Assembly (NCBI GenBank): GCA_003024985.2 | Contig: PXIH01S0016879.1 | DNA length: 10,386 nucleotides | Origin: Euperipatoides rowelli | Lineage: Eukaryota; Onychophora; Udeonychophora; Euonychophora; Peripatopsidae | Direction: 5' to 3' (one strand) | Part shown: positions 1 to 7,619 of the stretch, piece after piece | How the letters are laid out: every line of letters starts with the position of its first letter | Position numbering within the stretch: the stretch's first letter is position 1 | The notes under the pieces: model-generated | Databases searched by the model: none | What the model saw: only the letters and a program-made list of their open reading frames with translations | What the model was told of the DNA's origin: nothing | Position numbers and translations under genes: made by a program

Positions 1-10
1 GTCAATTTGA

Positions 11-143
11 CCAATTACAGTTCCCTGTGAAAGAATCTTTTCTAAAGCAGGAGATTATAAATAAAAAGTCTTGGAACTTGTATTTTTGCACGCTATTTTA
101 TGAAATGTGTGTTTTTTTAAAAATAACATTGATTAAAAAATAA
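11..143 (+). pseudogene. hAT transposase C-terminal (dimerisation domain) fragment, frameshifted
   Basis: Reading from base 11 gives PITVPCERIFSKAG (11-52). This matches the hallmark 'P-x-ERxFSxAG' signature of the hAT C-terminal dimerisation domain, a region needed for transposase multimerisation. Immediately after it, the continuation expected for the family (an EIIN-KK-like stretch) appears in the next frame from base 51 as EIINKK, so there is a frameshift at about 50. The shifted frame stays open to TAA at 141-143 but loses family resemblance after about base 70. An in-frame TGA lies just upstream at 8-10, another lesion. The rest of the transposase (BED zinc finger and RNase H-like catalytic core) would lie to the left of the window. 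I am fairly confident of the family and cannot name the hAT subgroup. Confidence 0.6.
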
Positions 144-495
144 AGGAAATCTTAATGAATATTTTATTTTATTTTTTATTAATACAAAAGAGATCATATA
201 CTGTATACTTTACTTGAACAGTTATAAAAATTAGAATACTGGTACTTAAATCATAAAAATTGAATCTTAAGTTCCGGTTCTATTTTTTTCATACCATAGA
301 GTGTAGACTATCTTATAAATTATAATTATTATTTGCAGCAAAATTTAGATTTGACAAATATTTTATTGTTTGGGATATTACAAGCTTAATTTATATTGTA
401 TTTTTTACTAGTTATTAATTTTATTTAAGTTTGTTTAATGTTTAATATTGAACCAAAATGATGCTGTCAACATTTTTTTTTTTCAATGGCGTTGT

Positions 496-589
496 GAACG
501 ACACGTTCATTTCAAATGAGCGAAGAGTGAGCGCTCACAATCGAGAGTCGTTCAAAATGAATGACTTGTTCATGAACAACCCATCACTA
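496..589 (+). repeat. Subterminal and terminal region of the hAT element
   Basis: This is a GC-richer block in an AT-rich setting. It contains inverted copies of GAACGAC (496-502) and GTCGTTC (547-553), a TGAGCGCTCA palindrome (528-537), and a perfect 14-bp palindrome TTGTTCATGAACAA (566-579), and it ends in CCCATCACTA (580-589). Multiple short inverted motifs next to the terminus resemble the transposase-binding subterminal repeats of hAT elements. The exact outer boundary at 589 is inferred from the terminus motif. Confidence 0.5.
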
Positions 590-1140
590 TTTCTAATATA
601 ATAAGCTATAACCATTTTTAAAACTCTTTATTATATTCGCTTCTCATTTATTCTTCGGCCATCTTGGTTAAGTTTGCCTAATCACTAAAATGATCTGAAA
701 ATTTTTATAATTTTTTTTTTTTAAAAAAAAGCTTAAAATGATTACAAGAATAATTCATGATTTACTGGGGCTACTAATAACATATTATCTTTGGCTCCAT
801 TGAATAAGTAACCTTGTATCCCATATAGCCTGAAGACAATATGTAATAAATAAAGATAAAATATCTTCAATGTATCTTTTACTATAAATATTTTAAACGA
901 AGATGTTTTTTGTTTTAAAGATTTTTTTTTTCTAGATTTATTGGCCGGCTACTTTCTATTTTTCTTAAAAAATATATTAATAATATTGTCACTTTATTAA
1001 ATTACTTCTTTTAACTTTCACATGTTATTGTAATAAAAAAAGTCTTCTATATTTATTAATAATGTTTATCCATTTAAAATTGAGATATTTTTTTTATATT
1101 GCGTGTAGGCTATATTTAAACATGTAATAATTTTACAAAT
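590..1140. other. AT-rich non-coding stretch
   Basis: I see no gene or recognisable element. The stretch is AT-rich with a T-run followed by an A-run at about 711-730 and further homopolymer tracts near 920-935. All frames are broken by frequent stops. Confidence 0.6.
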
Positions 1141-1154
1141 ATGACCTTTCCCAG

Positions 1155-1246
1155 TTTCAACAAGCAATGTGGAGCCAAAAGAAGCTACCCTTGCAGCTTT
1201 TAGCAATTGATCAGGCTGATGATATGAAACAAACATTTTCTAGTTG
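1155..1246 (+). CDS. Candidate internal exon, unknown protein (low confidence)
   Basis: A segment bounded by a 3' splice-like site (TTTCCCAG, 1147-1154) and a 5' splice-like site (TTG|GTAAAA, GT at 1247-1248) is open in one frame over 92 nt. The peptide begins FQQAMWSQKKLPLQLLAI and continues through DQADDMKQTFSS. The frame is closed by TAA at 1125-1130 upstream and TAA at 1248 downstream, so the open stretch fits the splice-bounded interval closely. It ends in phase 2 (TG of a split codon), which a possible acceptor at 1530 completes without breaking the frame. Local composition is less AT-rich than its surroundings. I do not recognise the protein. It could equally be a decayed transposon fragment or chance; no codon-bias or homology test was possible. 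Confidence 0.25.
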
Positions 1247-1248
1247 GT

Positions 1249-1272
1249 AAAAAAAAAAAAAATTTTTTTTTT
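1249..1272. repeat. Poly(A)/poly(T) palindromic tract
   Basis: A run of 14 A (1249-1262) is followed directly by 10 T (1263-1272). It can form a simple A/T hairpin and is a likely sequencing-error hotspot. It starts within the putative splice donor of the exon ending at 1246. Confidence 0.85.
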
Positions 1273-1530
1273 CAATATTTATAATAAAAATTGATATCAA
1301 ATCTATGTTCTTAGCTTTCAATAAATCTATATTATAAACAACACCATATTTCACCAAGATTTTATAAAAATACAGCTGCTTTATATAAGATTAATACTTG
1401 AATTGCTCAGTTTTAACAGGCAGCTTTTTTTATTTGACTTGTTTTTATTTAAAAATATTTTTCATTTGGCTGATGTTTAACTTTCTTATATTTTTTCCTT
1501 TAATTAACTTATATCTAAAAACTTTTTCAG

Positions 1531-1657
1531 TAAAAATACGAAGTTCTTGGGAAAAAACTGCTATGATGGATTAACACCAGCTTTTAGTTATATCAATCAT
1601 AAAATGATAAACGATATTGTAATCATGCTGTGTGTATGGTGGATGGATGGTCATTGA
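1531..1657 (+). CDS. Candidate terminal exon in phase with 1155-1246, unknown protein (low confidence)
   Basis: A good pyrimidine-rich acceptor (ACTTTTTCAG, 1521-1530) precedes a frame that completes the split codon from the exon ending at 1246. It then reads KNTKFLGKNCYDGLTPAF and on through SYINHKMINDIVIML to a TGA at 1655-1657. The intron would be 284 nt, normal for insects. Near 1620 a second frame opens (1603-1839, ending at a stop after about 79 codons), so a frameshift there could hide a longer exon. The amino-acid text looks protein-like but matches no family I recognise. No canonical AATAAA follows closely. This is a pair hypothesis only; transcript data would decide it. Confidence 0.22.
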
Positions 1658-2202
1658 TAACTCCAGTAATTCTTAATCAAATTGGAATGAAACTTGAGAT
1701 AAAACAGTTATTGGACTCCAGAAAATATGTTTATTGTTTGACAACTATATCCACCATCTTGAACCAGTATGGTAACTGTTTAAAGTTTTTAAAAATTCCT
1801 AAACTATTAGCATTTAACAAGAATACAAAATTGTTTTGAGTAAAGAATGGAAATATACCTAGTCAGGCATGCTTACAATTGTGTGTGGGTGGGTGTGAGG
1901 GGTGACTCCCTCCCCCCTTCACAGGTTTTGACTATTCGGTAAATAATCATATCTGTTCGGTAATTTAATGTTTAGAATATAGCTTATAAACAATCTGTAC
2001 ATACTTTTACTTCATACAGTCGATGTTTTTTAGTACTATCCATTGAATTCTATTGCGTGCAAAGCAAATAATATAGACCATGTGTTTGGTCAGCTCCATT
2101 ATGACAAGAAATTATTTAACGTATTCTTCCATTGACCTAAAAGTTTTTAAATATTTCAAAAGATCACAATTCATTAACAGTTAAAATCTGAATCAATGCA
2201 TT
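1658..2202. other. Non-coding stretch with a short G-rich/C-rich island
   Basis: Mostly AT-rich without a supportable gene. The exception is 1887-1917, where three G runs are followed by C runs. TGTGAGGGG (1894-1902) can pair with CCCCTTCACA (1914-1923) with one bulged T. This GC-rich island is conspicuous against the surroundings; its function is unknown. An open frame reaching 1839 overlaps the left part but lacks supporting signals. Confidence 0.5.
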
Positions 2203-2225
2203 GCAAAACTCGCTTTATCCACTTT
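2203..2225 (+). repeat. Left inverted repeat of the MITE-like element
   Basis: It matches the reverse complement of 2441-2463 with three mismatches in 23 bp; the innermost 11 bases (TTATCCACTTT) are identical. Confidence 0.6.
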
Positions 2226-2440
2226 TTAAAAAAATTGAGATTTTGACGTCATTTTCTTCATTATGATGATCTCTATCTATTTGTAAAATTTGTTCAGTGC
2301 AAATCCCACTTTCCTATTAAAATCAACAGTAGAAAATTGTGTGTCACCGCAAAACAATACTTATCCATTGTAAATACATAGCATAAAAATATAAATAGAA
2401 TATTAGCAATCAGTTTTTTGGGTTTCCTGTAAATTTTTCT

Positions 2441-2463
2441 AAAGTGGATAAGGAGGGTTTTGC
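2441..2463 (-). repeat. Right inverted repeat of the MITE-like element
   Basis: AAAGTGGATAAGGAGGG followed by TTTTGC. It is the inverted partner of 2203-2225. Confidence 0.6.
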
Positions 2464-2530
2464 TTTACTATGATACTATACGGTATCAATTTAAAAAAAT
2501 CTTCATATTCTGAAAAATAACATTACCTAA

Positions 2531-2640
2531 AGAGGATGCCGACCTGGTAAAAACAAATCTAATTTACTTGTCAACCGCCGTATTAATGTTGTTTACCGTA
2601 ACAGATCTAAATCTAAATTTACTTATTCTTGTCGACCTCA
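2531..2640 (+). pseudogene. N-terminal basic segment of the LINE ORF2
   Basis: Read from 2531, the peptide starts RGCRPGKNKSNLLVNRR and remains Arg/Lys/Asn-rich to a TGA at about 2642. Many CR1-group ORF2 proteins carry a similar RGxRxGxxK basic stretch shortly before the endonuclease, so this probably belongs to the same reading frame. It is joined to the endonuclease only across stops. It is the furthest upstream part of the element that I can support. Confidence 0.5.
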
Positions 2641-2695
2641 ATGAATCATAAAGATTTCTATGTCAGTAAACAGATACCTATATCCTAAAATCATC

Positions 2696-3350
2696 ATGTC
2701 TAATGTAAGATCATTTTATAACAAATTTGATGATATTGTTGTTCACATAGTAACAGAAAAGCCTGATTGCCATTTTTTCAGAAACTTGACTTCATCCTTA
2801 TGAGTCAGATGCGTATGAAATTGTGGAATACACTAGTTTCCACCGCTTCAGAGGGAATATTAAAAAGTGTGGAGGTGGCCTGTCTGAATATATTGATAAT
2901 AATATCTCGATATTGTCTTTGTCTTATCCAGTATCTGATTCAGTTGAAGCTTTGTCCATCTCATTTAGATCTAATTACCTCTCTCATTGTGTACCATTCA
3001 TTGCTATTATTCTGTATATTCACCACCTGCTAATGTGTTTGATGAGTTAACATGTTCTTTAATCAATGATGAAATTGATAATTATTTAAATGTGAATAAA
3101 AATGCCAGTGTCTTTGTACTCTCTTTGTACTTGGTGACTTAAATGATCTAAAGACTAATAAAATCACAAATTTAAGACTATTCAAACAAATAGTTAATAT
3201 GCCAACATGCAGTACTAACATTCTTGACAAATGTTACTATAATGGTCCGATAGATCTGCTAACTGAAATACTGGCTCCTATCGCCAATTCCGATCACTGT
3301 ATTGTTACCATTTCACATGTCATAAAAATCATGAAATTAATAAAAAAATA
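2696..3350 (+). pseudogene. LINE endonuclease domain (exonuclease-endonuclease-phosphatase fold), broken
   Basis: Known motifs of the APE-like endonuclease appear in order but in three frames. The entry motif SNVRSFYNKFDD lies at 2699-2734. After a frameshift comes the catalytic-glutamate motif SET at 2778-2786, followed by a TGA where Trp is usual. A long well-preserved stretch then includes YESDAYEI, HRFRGN and CGGGLSEYID up to about 3000. After further shifts, GDLND lies at 3133-3147 (the GDFN-type Asp/Asn pair), VNMPTCSTNILD just after it, and SDH at 3289-3297 (the catalytic Asp-His). The family role is nicking target DNA to prime reverse transcription. All core catalytic residues can be located, so this domain is the best-kept part of the element, although stops and shifts make it non-functional. 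Confidence 0.8.
3111..3132 (+). repeat. 11-bp tandem duplication inside the endonuclease remnant
   Basis: TCTTTGTACT is repeated at 3111-3120 and 3122-3131, just before the GDLND motif. The duplication adds 11 bp and causes a frameshift. It looks like a replication-slippage lesion acquired after the element died. Confidence 0.85.
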
Positions 3351-3955
3351 GTATACTTTTATCACCCTAGAAATCATAGATGTTTTAACAAATTCGGTAA
3401 ACTAATTTCTATGTATGATTGGTCTCATTCTTAAATCATTCGGCCATTAACTCAATTGTTAATGACTTTGCTGAAACTATCAAAAATACTTATGAATGTT
3501 GCTTCCCTTTAGTAGTAAAATCAAAAAATGAAACAATCAATTTGGCTTAACTCACAGATTGCTGAACTTATCAAAGAAAAAATAAGTTATACAACAATTA
3601 AAAAACAGACCTCGCTTAAAATAATTACGAAGAAAATCAAATCTTGTTCATTCTGCTAAGATAGATGAACACAAAAACTTCATGAAAGAAATAGTTTTTG
3701 GGTCGAAGGTTACTATTATGTAATAAAGAAATGTACTGGTGCAATAAAAAAAGAAATCAAACATTTGTTTCCCTTAGAGTAGGCTACACCTGATCTGTCA
3801 GTTACAGACTGCCCAATATTTCAAGGAACTAGCAAAATCTGGTACAAATTGTATATTTATTATCTTCTAGCATATCTTCCTGGACTACCATTACCACCTT
3901 TAGACTATTTATGGACATTAAAATAATTATTAAAACTACCAAATAAAACTCTCAT
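3351..3955 (+). pseudogene. Connector between the LINE endonuclease and reverse transcriptase, heavily decayed
   Basis: Short protein-like patches persist, such as a peptide around 3390-3425 (NKFGKLISMYDW) and one around 3452-3510 (INSIVNDFAETIKN), followed by lysine-rich sequence to about 3700. They fit the poorly conserved region between the endonuclease and reverse transcriptase of LINE ORF2 proteins. No catalytic motif is expected here. From about 3700 to 3950 almost no reading frame survives. Confidence 0.55.
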
Positions 3956-4770
3956 TCTCCTGATGGAATATCAAGCTTCATTCTCAAATCATTTGCTTAT
4001 GAGTTATGCCAGCCAATCGCTAACTAGTATAATTAATAATGTGCTTGAACTTGGAATATGCCCTACCCTTTGGAAGCATGAATTAATAATTCCTATACTA
4101 AAAAATATCCACCCAACCAATCCTGACTTGATTAGGCTACTCTGAATCTCTTCTAAATTGTCTAAAATATGTGAGTGATATAAACTGTATATTCCATACT
4201 TCTATAAAAAATATGCACATCAATTGATTCTCATCAGTTTGGATGCTTGCCTAACAGATCCACTTTGCAATACTTGGTCCAATACATCAATCAAGTCCTC
4301 TACTCTGCTTCAATAGTCACTGGCTTCTCAAAAGGATTCAACAACATTGACCACAACTTATTCATGAATTCTCTCATATCAATGCATCTTTCACCTTTGA
4401 TTGTGAAGTGGATATCGTCATTCATTTATGATTGCACCCAAATAATTCATCTCCCTGACCCAGGCAAAGTTATGTATTATTCTTGTTCTAATGGTGTCCC
4501 TCAGGGATCCATACTGAGTGGCATATTTTTTTGCAATCACCACAAAATAATATTGCATCAAGCATTAATCTTAGATACAAATTTGTTGATGATTTGTAAA
4601 TTGTTTTTTATAAGTAACACTGATAATCTCTCCACTCTAATACAGGAAAACATTAACACTTTAATTAATGAATCAGATCTAGCTGGCATTATGTTAAATC
4701 CTAAAAAAATCATCAATCATGATTCACAACTTCTCACATCAACCAATGTGTATAAATGTCAGTGCTGATG
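3956..4770 (+). pseudogene. LINE reverse transcriptase domain, broken
   Basis: The domain opens with SPDGISSFILKSFAYE (3956-4003), followed across a TAG by a stretch ending LWKHELIIPILKN. A SKLSKICE motif lies around 4155-4175. HQFGCLPNRST at 4232-4264 is the HQFGF-type motif ahead of motif A. Motif A reads TGFSKGFNNIDH at about 4320-4355, with Gly where the catalytic Asp of a D-F-S-K-A-F-D motif belongs. Motif B, NGVPQGSILSG, lies at about 4490-4522. Motif C survives as YKFVDDL (4576-4596) in another frame, followed directly by TAA. The longest intact stretch is 4247-4768. The fingers and palm are recognisable, but loss of the motif-A aspartate and the frame breaks show inactivity. Resemblance is to CR1/Daphne-type enzymes; the assignment to a clade is inference. 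Confidence 0.85.
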
Positions 4771-4859
4771 ATCAAACTATGAACATTGTAAATCAATGGA
4801 ATATAAGTTACATATTGAAAATATAATAAAACAATCTGCCAAAAGATTATTTTTTTATA

Positions 4860-5270
4860 CAAACTTAGAAGATTAAATACTAATAACAAATCCTTACTTC
4901 GTATTTACAAGACTTGCATACAGAATATGCAAGTGTGGTGTCGAGAGGAACTATAACTAAGCAACAGTCTGATGATTTAGAGAGAATCCAGAAGTGTGCA
5001 TTAAAATCATTTTAGCTAATAATTTTTCTCACTACCAAAACGCTCTAGCCTTTTTTGGGATTCAATAAGATTGCCTTGTCGAATTATCCCGTAAATTCGA
5101 CATTTCATTCTTTAAGAAATTAACCATTATGAACCATATAACAGACTTAATTGTTCAGGTATTAATACCAAAAATTCTGATAAATATTTTCTCCCATTTA
5201 CAAGAACAAAAAGATACATTCCATCGCCTATACCCACTTTTATTAGAATGCTTAATGAAACCTATGAATA
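4860..5270 (+). pseudogene. C-terminal domain of the LINE ORF2, broken
   Basis: Patches in several frames read LRRLN (about 4866) and LLRIYKTCI (about 4898-4922), then EYASVVSRGTITKQQSDD followed by LERIQKCALK (4923-5007), and finally short helices up to about 5260. The 'LEYA-VW ... LT--QS--LERIQ-RAL' signature is typical of the C-terminal region in Jockey/CR1-group ORF2 proteins, downstream of the reverse transcriptase thumb. The tryptophan usual after EYASVV is missing. Stops are frequent. Its molecular role is poorly defined in the family. Confidence 0.7.
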
Positions 5271-5377
5271 ATATATTAAATTTAAATATTTTCTTTTAAT
5301 TTTATCACTTAATACTTCATTATTAATTATTTTGTTGTACCAAATATTTTTTATCATTAATATTATTTGTACCGTAA

Positions 5378-5414
5378 TTGAAACCTACATCCTATCATAG
5401 GACTAGGGTTTCAA
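5378..5414 (+). ncRNA. 3' UTR hairpin of the LINE
   Basis: TTGAAACC (5378-5385) pairs with GGTTTCAA (5407-5414). TA pairs with TA after one bulged G, and TCCTA (5390-5394) pairs with TAGGA (5398-5402) around a TCA loop. It sits about 60 bp before the element's end, where stem-loops recognised by the reverse transcriptase occur in several CR1/L2-type LINEs. Its role as a template-recognition structure is inferred. Confidence 0.6.
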
Positions 5415-5417
5415 AGG

Positions 5418-5460
5418 AGATAATTTCTAGTCATTTTTATATTGAAATAAAAAATTATCT
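5418..5460 (+). repeat. Second inverted repeat near the LINE 3' end
   Basis: AGATAATTT (5418-5426) and AAATTATCT (5452-5460) are perfect inverted partners separated by 25 bases, immediately after the first hairpin and before a TAATA-rich tail. It is AT-rich, so it is less convincing than the upstream hairpin. Confidence 0.5.
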
Positions 5461-5476
5461 AATAATAGTAATAACA

Positions 5477-6496
5477 AGGTGCTACAATGGAGCCTGGATC
5501 ATTGATCTGCTAGTACCATACTCTTTTGATCACTAATATCTTAACTACAATTTATAATGAATTCCTAGTTAACATAAAAATAAAGTTATAAAAATTTTTG
5601 CTGAAAAATAAAATAATATTAACAAGTAGTTATGATGGTTTATTTATTTGCTATGACAACACCAACTTACAGCAGGCCGAGTTGAAAATTATGTAGAACT
5701 CTATATCAGTAATTTCCAGAGAAAAATATACCTTTCAGCCCACTGTTACTCATAGCTTAAAAATGGACGTTATTGGCAAAACAAAAAAAAAATGTTGTAA
5801 GAAGTTATGAATGAGATAATAAGATTTAATAGGAATGCATTCCTTCGATCACAAGACCCATGGTTTTATTAAACTAGAGGAGCTAGTCAAAAATAAACAC
5901 AGAAGTTCTTGATATTTAGAATTTTTTTGTAGACAACTCGAGAATCAATTTTCATTGGAAGGCTTTTTAATATAAATCAATAAAAATGCAACACTGATGA
6001 TGTCAGATCAAGTGTCTAGATAATGCACTTAAAAATCTGAAAATCTTTAATGTTAAAAATGGAAGCAGATACCTAAAATAATTAAAATGCACTTATTTTG
6101 ACAAGGAATCCATTATTTTTATTTTTTAAACCTACGGTACATTGTATGTTAAATGAGAAAACCTTAGTAAATGTTCTCCCTGCATAAAATTAGGAGTGTA
6201 AAAAAATTAGATACTGTAGGTAAAGGCCTGCTATTCATTGATCCTTTTTATTTAGGTATTTATTTTCAGTTTAAATCTCTATGGCCGTCAACGTCATATT
6301 TTTTGTTTTATTATTTTTAAAAATTGAATGTTACCAATAAATATCCTATAAACTTGATTTCATTCATGTTTTATGAACTGTTAGAATTTGAGAAAATAAA
6401 TGATCTAACAAATGATTTTAAATAAAGTTATCATCAGAGATGTAATCTAAATGTACAGTGTAATCTAGTATTTAGTATAGGCAACTGTATAACAAT
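5477..6496. other. Gene desert
   Basis: About 1 kb of AT-rich DNA with stops in all frames. I see no gene, exon with good borders, or recognisable repeat. A weak inverted pair (ACCTACGGTA near 6130 and TACTGTAGGT near 6213, one mismatch) is the only structure and may be chance. Confidence 0.6.
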
Positions 6497-6570
6497 CAGT
6501 GGCGTAGCTACTGTGGAGCAGTTGGAGCGAACTGCTCCAGGCGCATGGATCATGGGGGCGCAAAATAATT
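6497..6570 (+). mobile_element. Terminal fragment of a DNA transposon (hAT-like, CAGTGGCGTAGC-type end)
   Basis: The sequence CAGTGGCGTAGCTA (6497-6510) abruptly starts a GC-rich block that continues to GGGGGCGCAAAATAATT (6554-6570). Ends of the form CAGTGGCGTAGC followed by G-rich and GGCGCAAAA-like sequence are common at the termini of non-autonomous hAT-type elements in animal genomes. A 9-bp subterminal inverted repeat lies at 6515-6538. The opposite terminus, reading TAGCTACGCCACTG, does not occur in the window, so the element is truncated or interrupted. The superfamily call is moderately confident and rests on remembered consensus ends, not on a search. Confidence 0.5.
6515..6538 (+). 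repeat. Subterminal 9-bp inverted repeat
   Basis: GGAGCAGTT (6515-6523) is perfectly complementary to AACTGCTCC (6530-6538) around a 6-nt spacer (GGAGCG). It is right inside the transposon end, a likely hairpin or protein-binding site. Confidence 0.75.
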
Positions 6571-6688
6571 AGAAAGGATGAAAAAAAAAATTAAAAAAAA
6601 AAAAAAATTAATAGACGACATGAAAAGAATCATTTCAGTTTAGATAAATACAGTACTGTATTTTAATTTATTTTTAATATTTTTATGN
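6571..6688. other. A-rich low-complexity tract and AT-rich spacer
   Basis: Runs of A broken by TT and TTAA span about 6579-6609, followed by AT-rich sequence ending at a single N (6688) that marks the left edge of the duplicated block. Confidence 0.7.
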
Positions 6689-7169
6689 AATGAATTACAT
6701 TTTTATTATGCAGTAAATCAAAATTTATAATGAATGTTTTGTCATTCACATACAGCATNCAATTATACTGNCAATTTTTCTACAAAACTAAACCCANTTG
6801 ATTAGTTGACACTTCAANNCTAAACTTTCCATTTTACTTTACGTTCAATTCTCAATTCAGCTGTTCTTTCATAACAATGATAGTTGTTCCTGTCACAGAG
6901 TATGCTTTCTACTCTATGACTGGGACCTGGGTAACAGACCACAGTTACGATACTATGCTATAACTTGGCAGTTAGGCGATGCTAAAAACCTCTGTAGTCT
7001 ACTTCTCTTATTTTTAATCTAAACAATAAAAATGTCCCGCCTTATTATAAAACTGACAATATTGCCGATTTACATTTTAAAAAAAAAAAACATTTAAATA
7101 AATAACATGCATAATAATTGCCAATTAATAATATTTTTAATTTTTCTATTGTTTAAAAAACATGAAATT
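6689..7169 (+). repeat. Copy 1 of a 0.48-kb direct duplication
   Basis: It aligns over its full length with 7620-8095. Outside Ns, the differences I find are three substitutions (6851 C/A, 6864 T/C and 6875 C/T against 7782, 7795 and 7806) and a 5-bp insertion GTCTA at 6997-7001. This copy contains five Ns (6759, 6771, 6797, 6818, 6819) where the other copy has called bases, and an N (6688) abuts its left end. It has no coding capacity and includes a 12-A run. It might be the body of the transposon starting at 6497, or unique DNA duplicated by assembly. Confidence 0.9.
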
Positions 7170-7617
7170 ATTATTAATTTTGTTTTCTTGTTTATAATGT
7201 TCAATAAATTATATTAAAGTGGTGCAATTCCGCTTTACAAAAAAAAAAACTGGGTAAAAAGTCTTTCAGACTTTTGTCTCTAGGTTTTGACAATCCTACT
7301 TTTGAAAAATAAAATCTTTAACTATTTCTAAAATATTGCCTACTGCATAATATTAATACGATATTATGTTTTGTTTATTAAGATTAAGATTTATTAAGCA
7401 AGCAAGCTAATGGAACATTGATAACTTCTTTCACCAAAGGATGTGAAGTCATTTACATTTTAAATTGTACATATATAATATGGTTATATAAGTGCTACAT
7501 CTGAAAGGGCTAAGGACTTAAATATTTTTCTATTGCTATTTGTAGGCTAATCTCTTTAAATAATAGTGTAAACTGGTTCTATTTTCAAGAAGTAGCATGT
7601 CATTGAATAACTGATAC
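7170..7617. other. AT-rich spacer between the two direct copies
   Basis: No gene is seen. Two small hairpins are present: AAAGTGG/CCGCTTT at about 7216-7236 with a G-T pair, and AAAAGTCT (7257-7264) with AGACTTTT (7268-7275) around a TTC loop. Both could be chance in such AT-rich DNA. Confidence 0.5.
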
Positions 7618-7619
7618 NG

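Larger units (their letters stand above)
1..589 (+). mobile_element. 3' portion of a degenerate hAT-superfamily DNA transposon (5' part lies outside the window)
   Basis: Two independent signs agree in order and orientation. The left edge of the window encodes the conserved C-terminal motif of a hAT transposase on the plus strand. About 430 bp further on, the sequence ends in CCCATCACTA (580-589), whose reverse complement TAGTGATGGG is a hAT-type terminus. Between them lies AT-rich 3' non-coding DNA. The 5' terminus is off the left side, so neither the terminal repeat pair nor the 8-bp target duplication can be checked. The frameshift and stops in the transposase mean that this copy is inactive. 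Confidence 0.6.
2203..2463. mobile_element. MITE-like non-autonomous DNA element, about 261 bp
   Basis: The two ends form an imperfect terminal inverted repeat. Bases 2203-2225 start GCAAAACTCGC and end TTATCCACTTT, and the reverse complement of 2441-2463 matches them at 20 of 23 positions. Weaker complementarity continues inward for roughly another 15 bases in A-rich sequence. The interior has no coding capacity and is AT-rich, which is the expected anatomy of a miniature inverted-repeat transposable element. I could not find a clear target-site duplication, so the superfamily is unassigned and the true ends could lie a few bases off. Confidence 0.5.
2531..5476 (+). mobile_element. Degenerate non-LTR retrotransposon (LINE, CR1/Daphne-like)
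   Basis: A single plus-strand element is preserved as fragments in shifting frames. In order: a basic linker before the endonuclease (about 2531-2640), an apurinic-type endonuclease (about 2696-3350), a connector (about 3350-3950), a reverse transcriptase (about 3956-4770), a C-terminal domain ending in a conserved LERIQK-type motif (about 4860-5270), and a 3' UTR with a hairpin (5378-5414) and a short TAATA-rich tail (about 5457-5476). This domain order is that of the ORF2 of Jockey/CR1-group LINEs, which nick target DNA and copy their RNA at the nick. Stops and frameshifts occur in every domain and a catalytic residue is lost, so the copy is dead. No ORF1 is visible, consistent with 5' truncation, and I could not find matching target-site duplications. 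The clade assignment is by motif resemblance only. Confidence 0.85.

Noticed and set aside
1603-1839. Open frame of about 79 codons including a GTG-started 69-residue stretch
   Set aside because: No splice or start support and no recognisable motif; kept only as a possible frameshifted continuation of the candidate exon at 1531-1657.
2537-2648. Alternative open frame (LVKTNLIYLSTAV...) at the LINE start
   Set aside because: The overlapping basic frame beginning RGCRPGKNK fits the LINE ORF2 start better; this one is a shadow.
2767-3033. Open frame of 88 codons over the LINE endonuclease
   Set aside because: It is a shadow frame: the overlapping frame from 2778 carries the recognisable endonuclease motifs.
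7257-7275. Hairpin AAAAGTCT-TTC-AGACTTTT as a terminator or small RNA
   Set aside because: An 8-bp A/T-rich stem is within what chance allows in 10 kb of this composition, and Rho-independent terminators do not apply to a eukaryotic locus.
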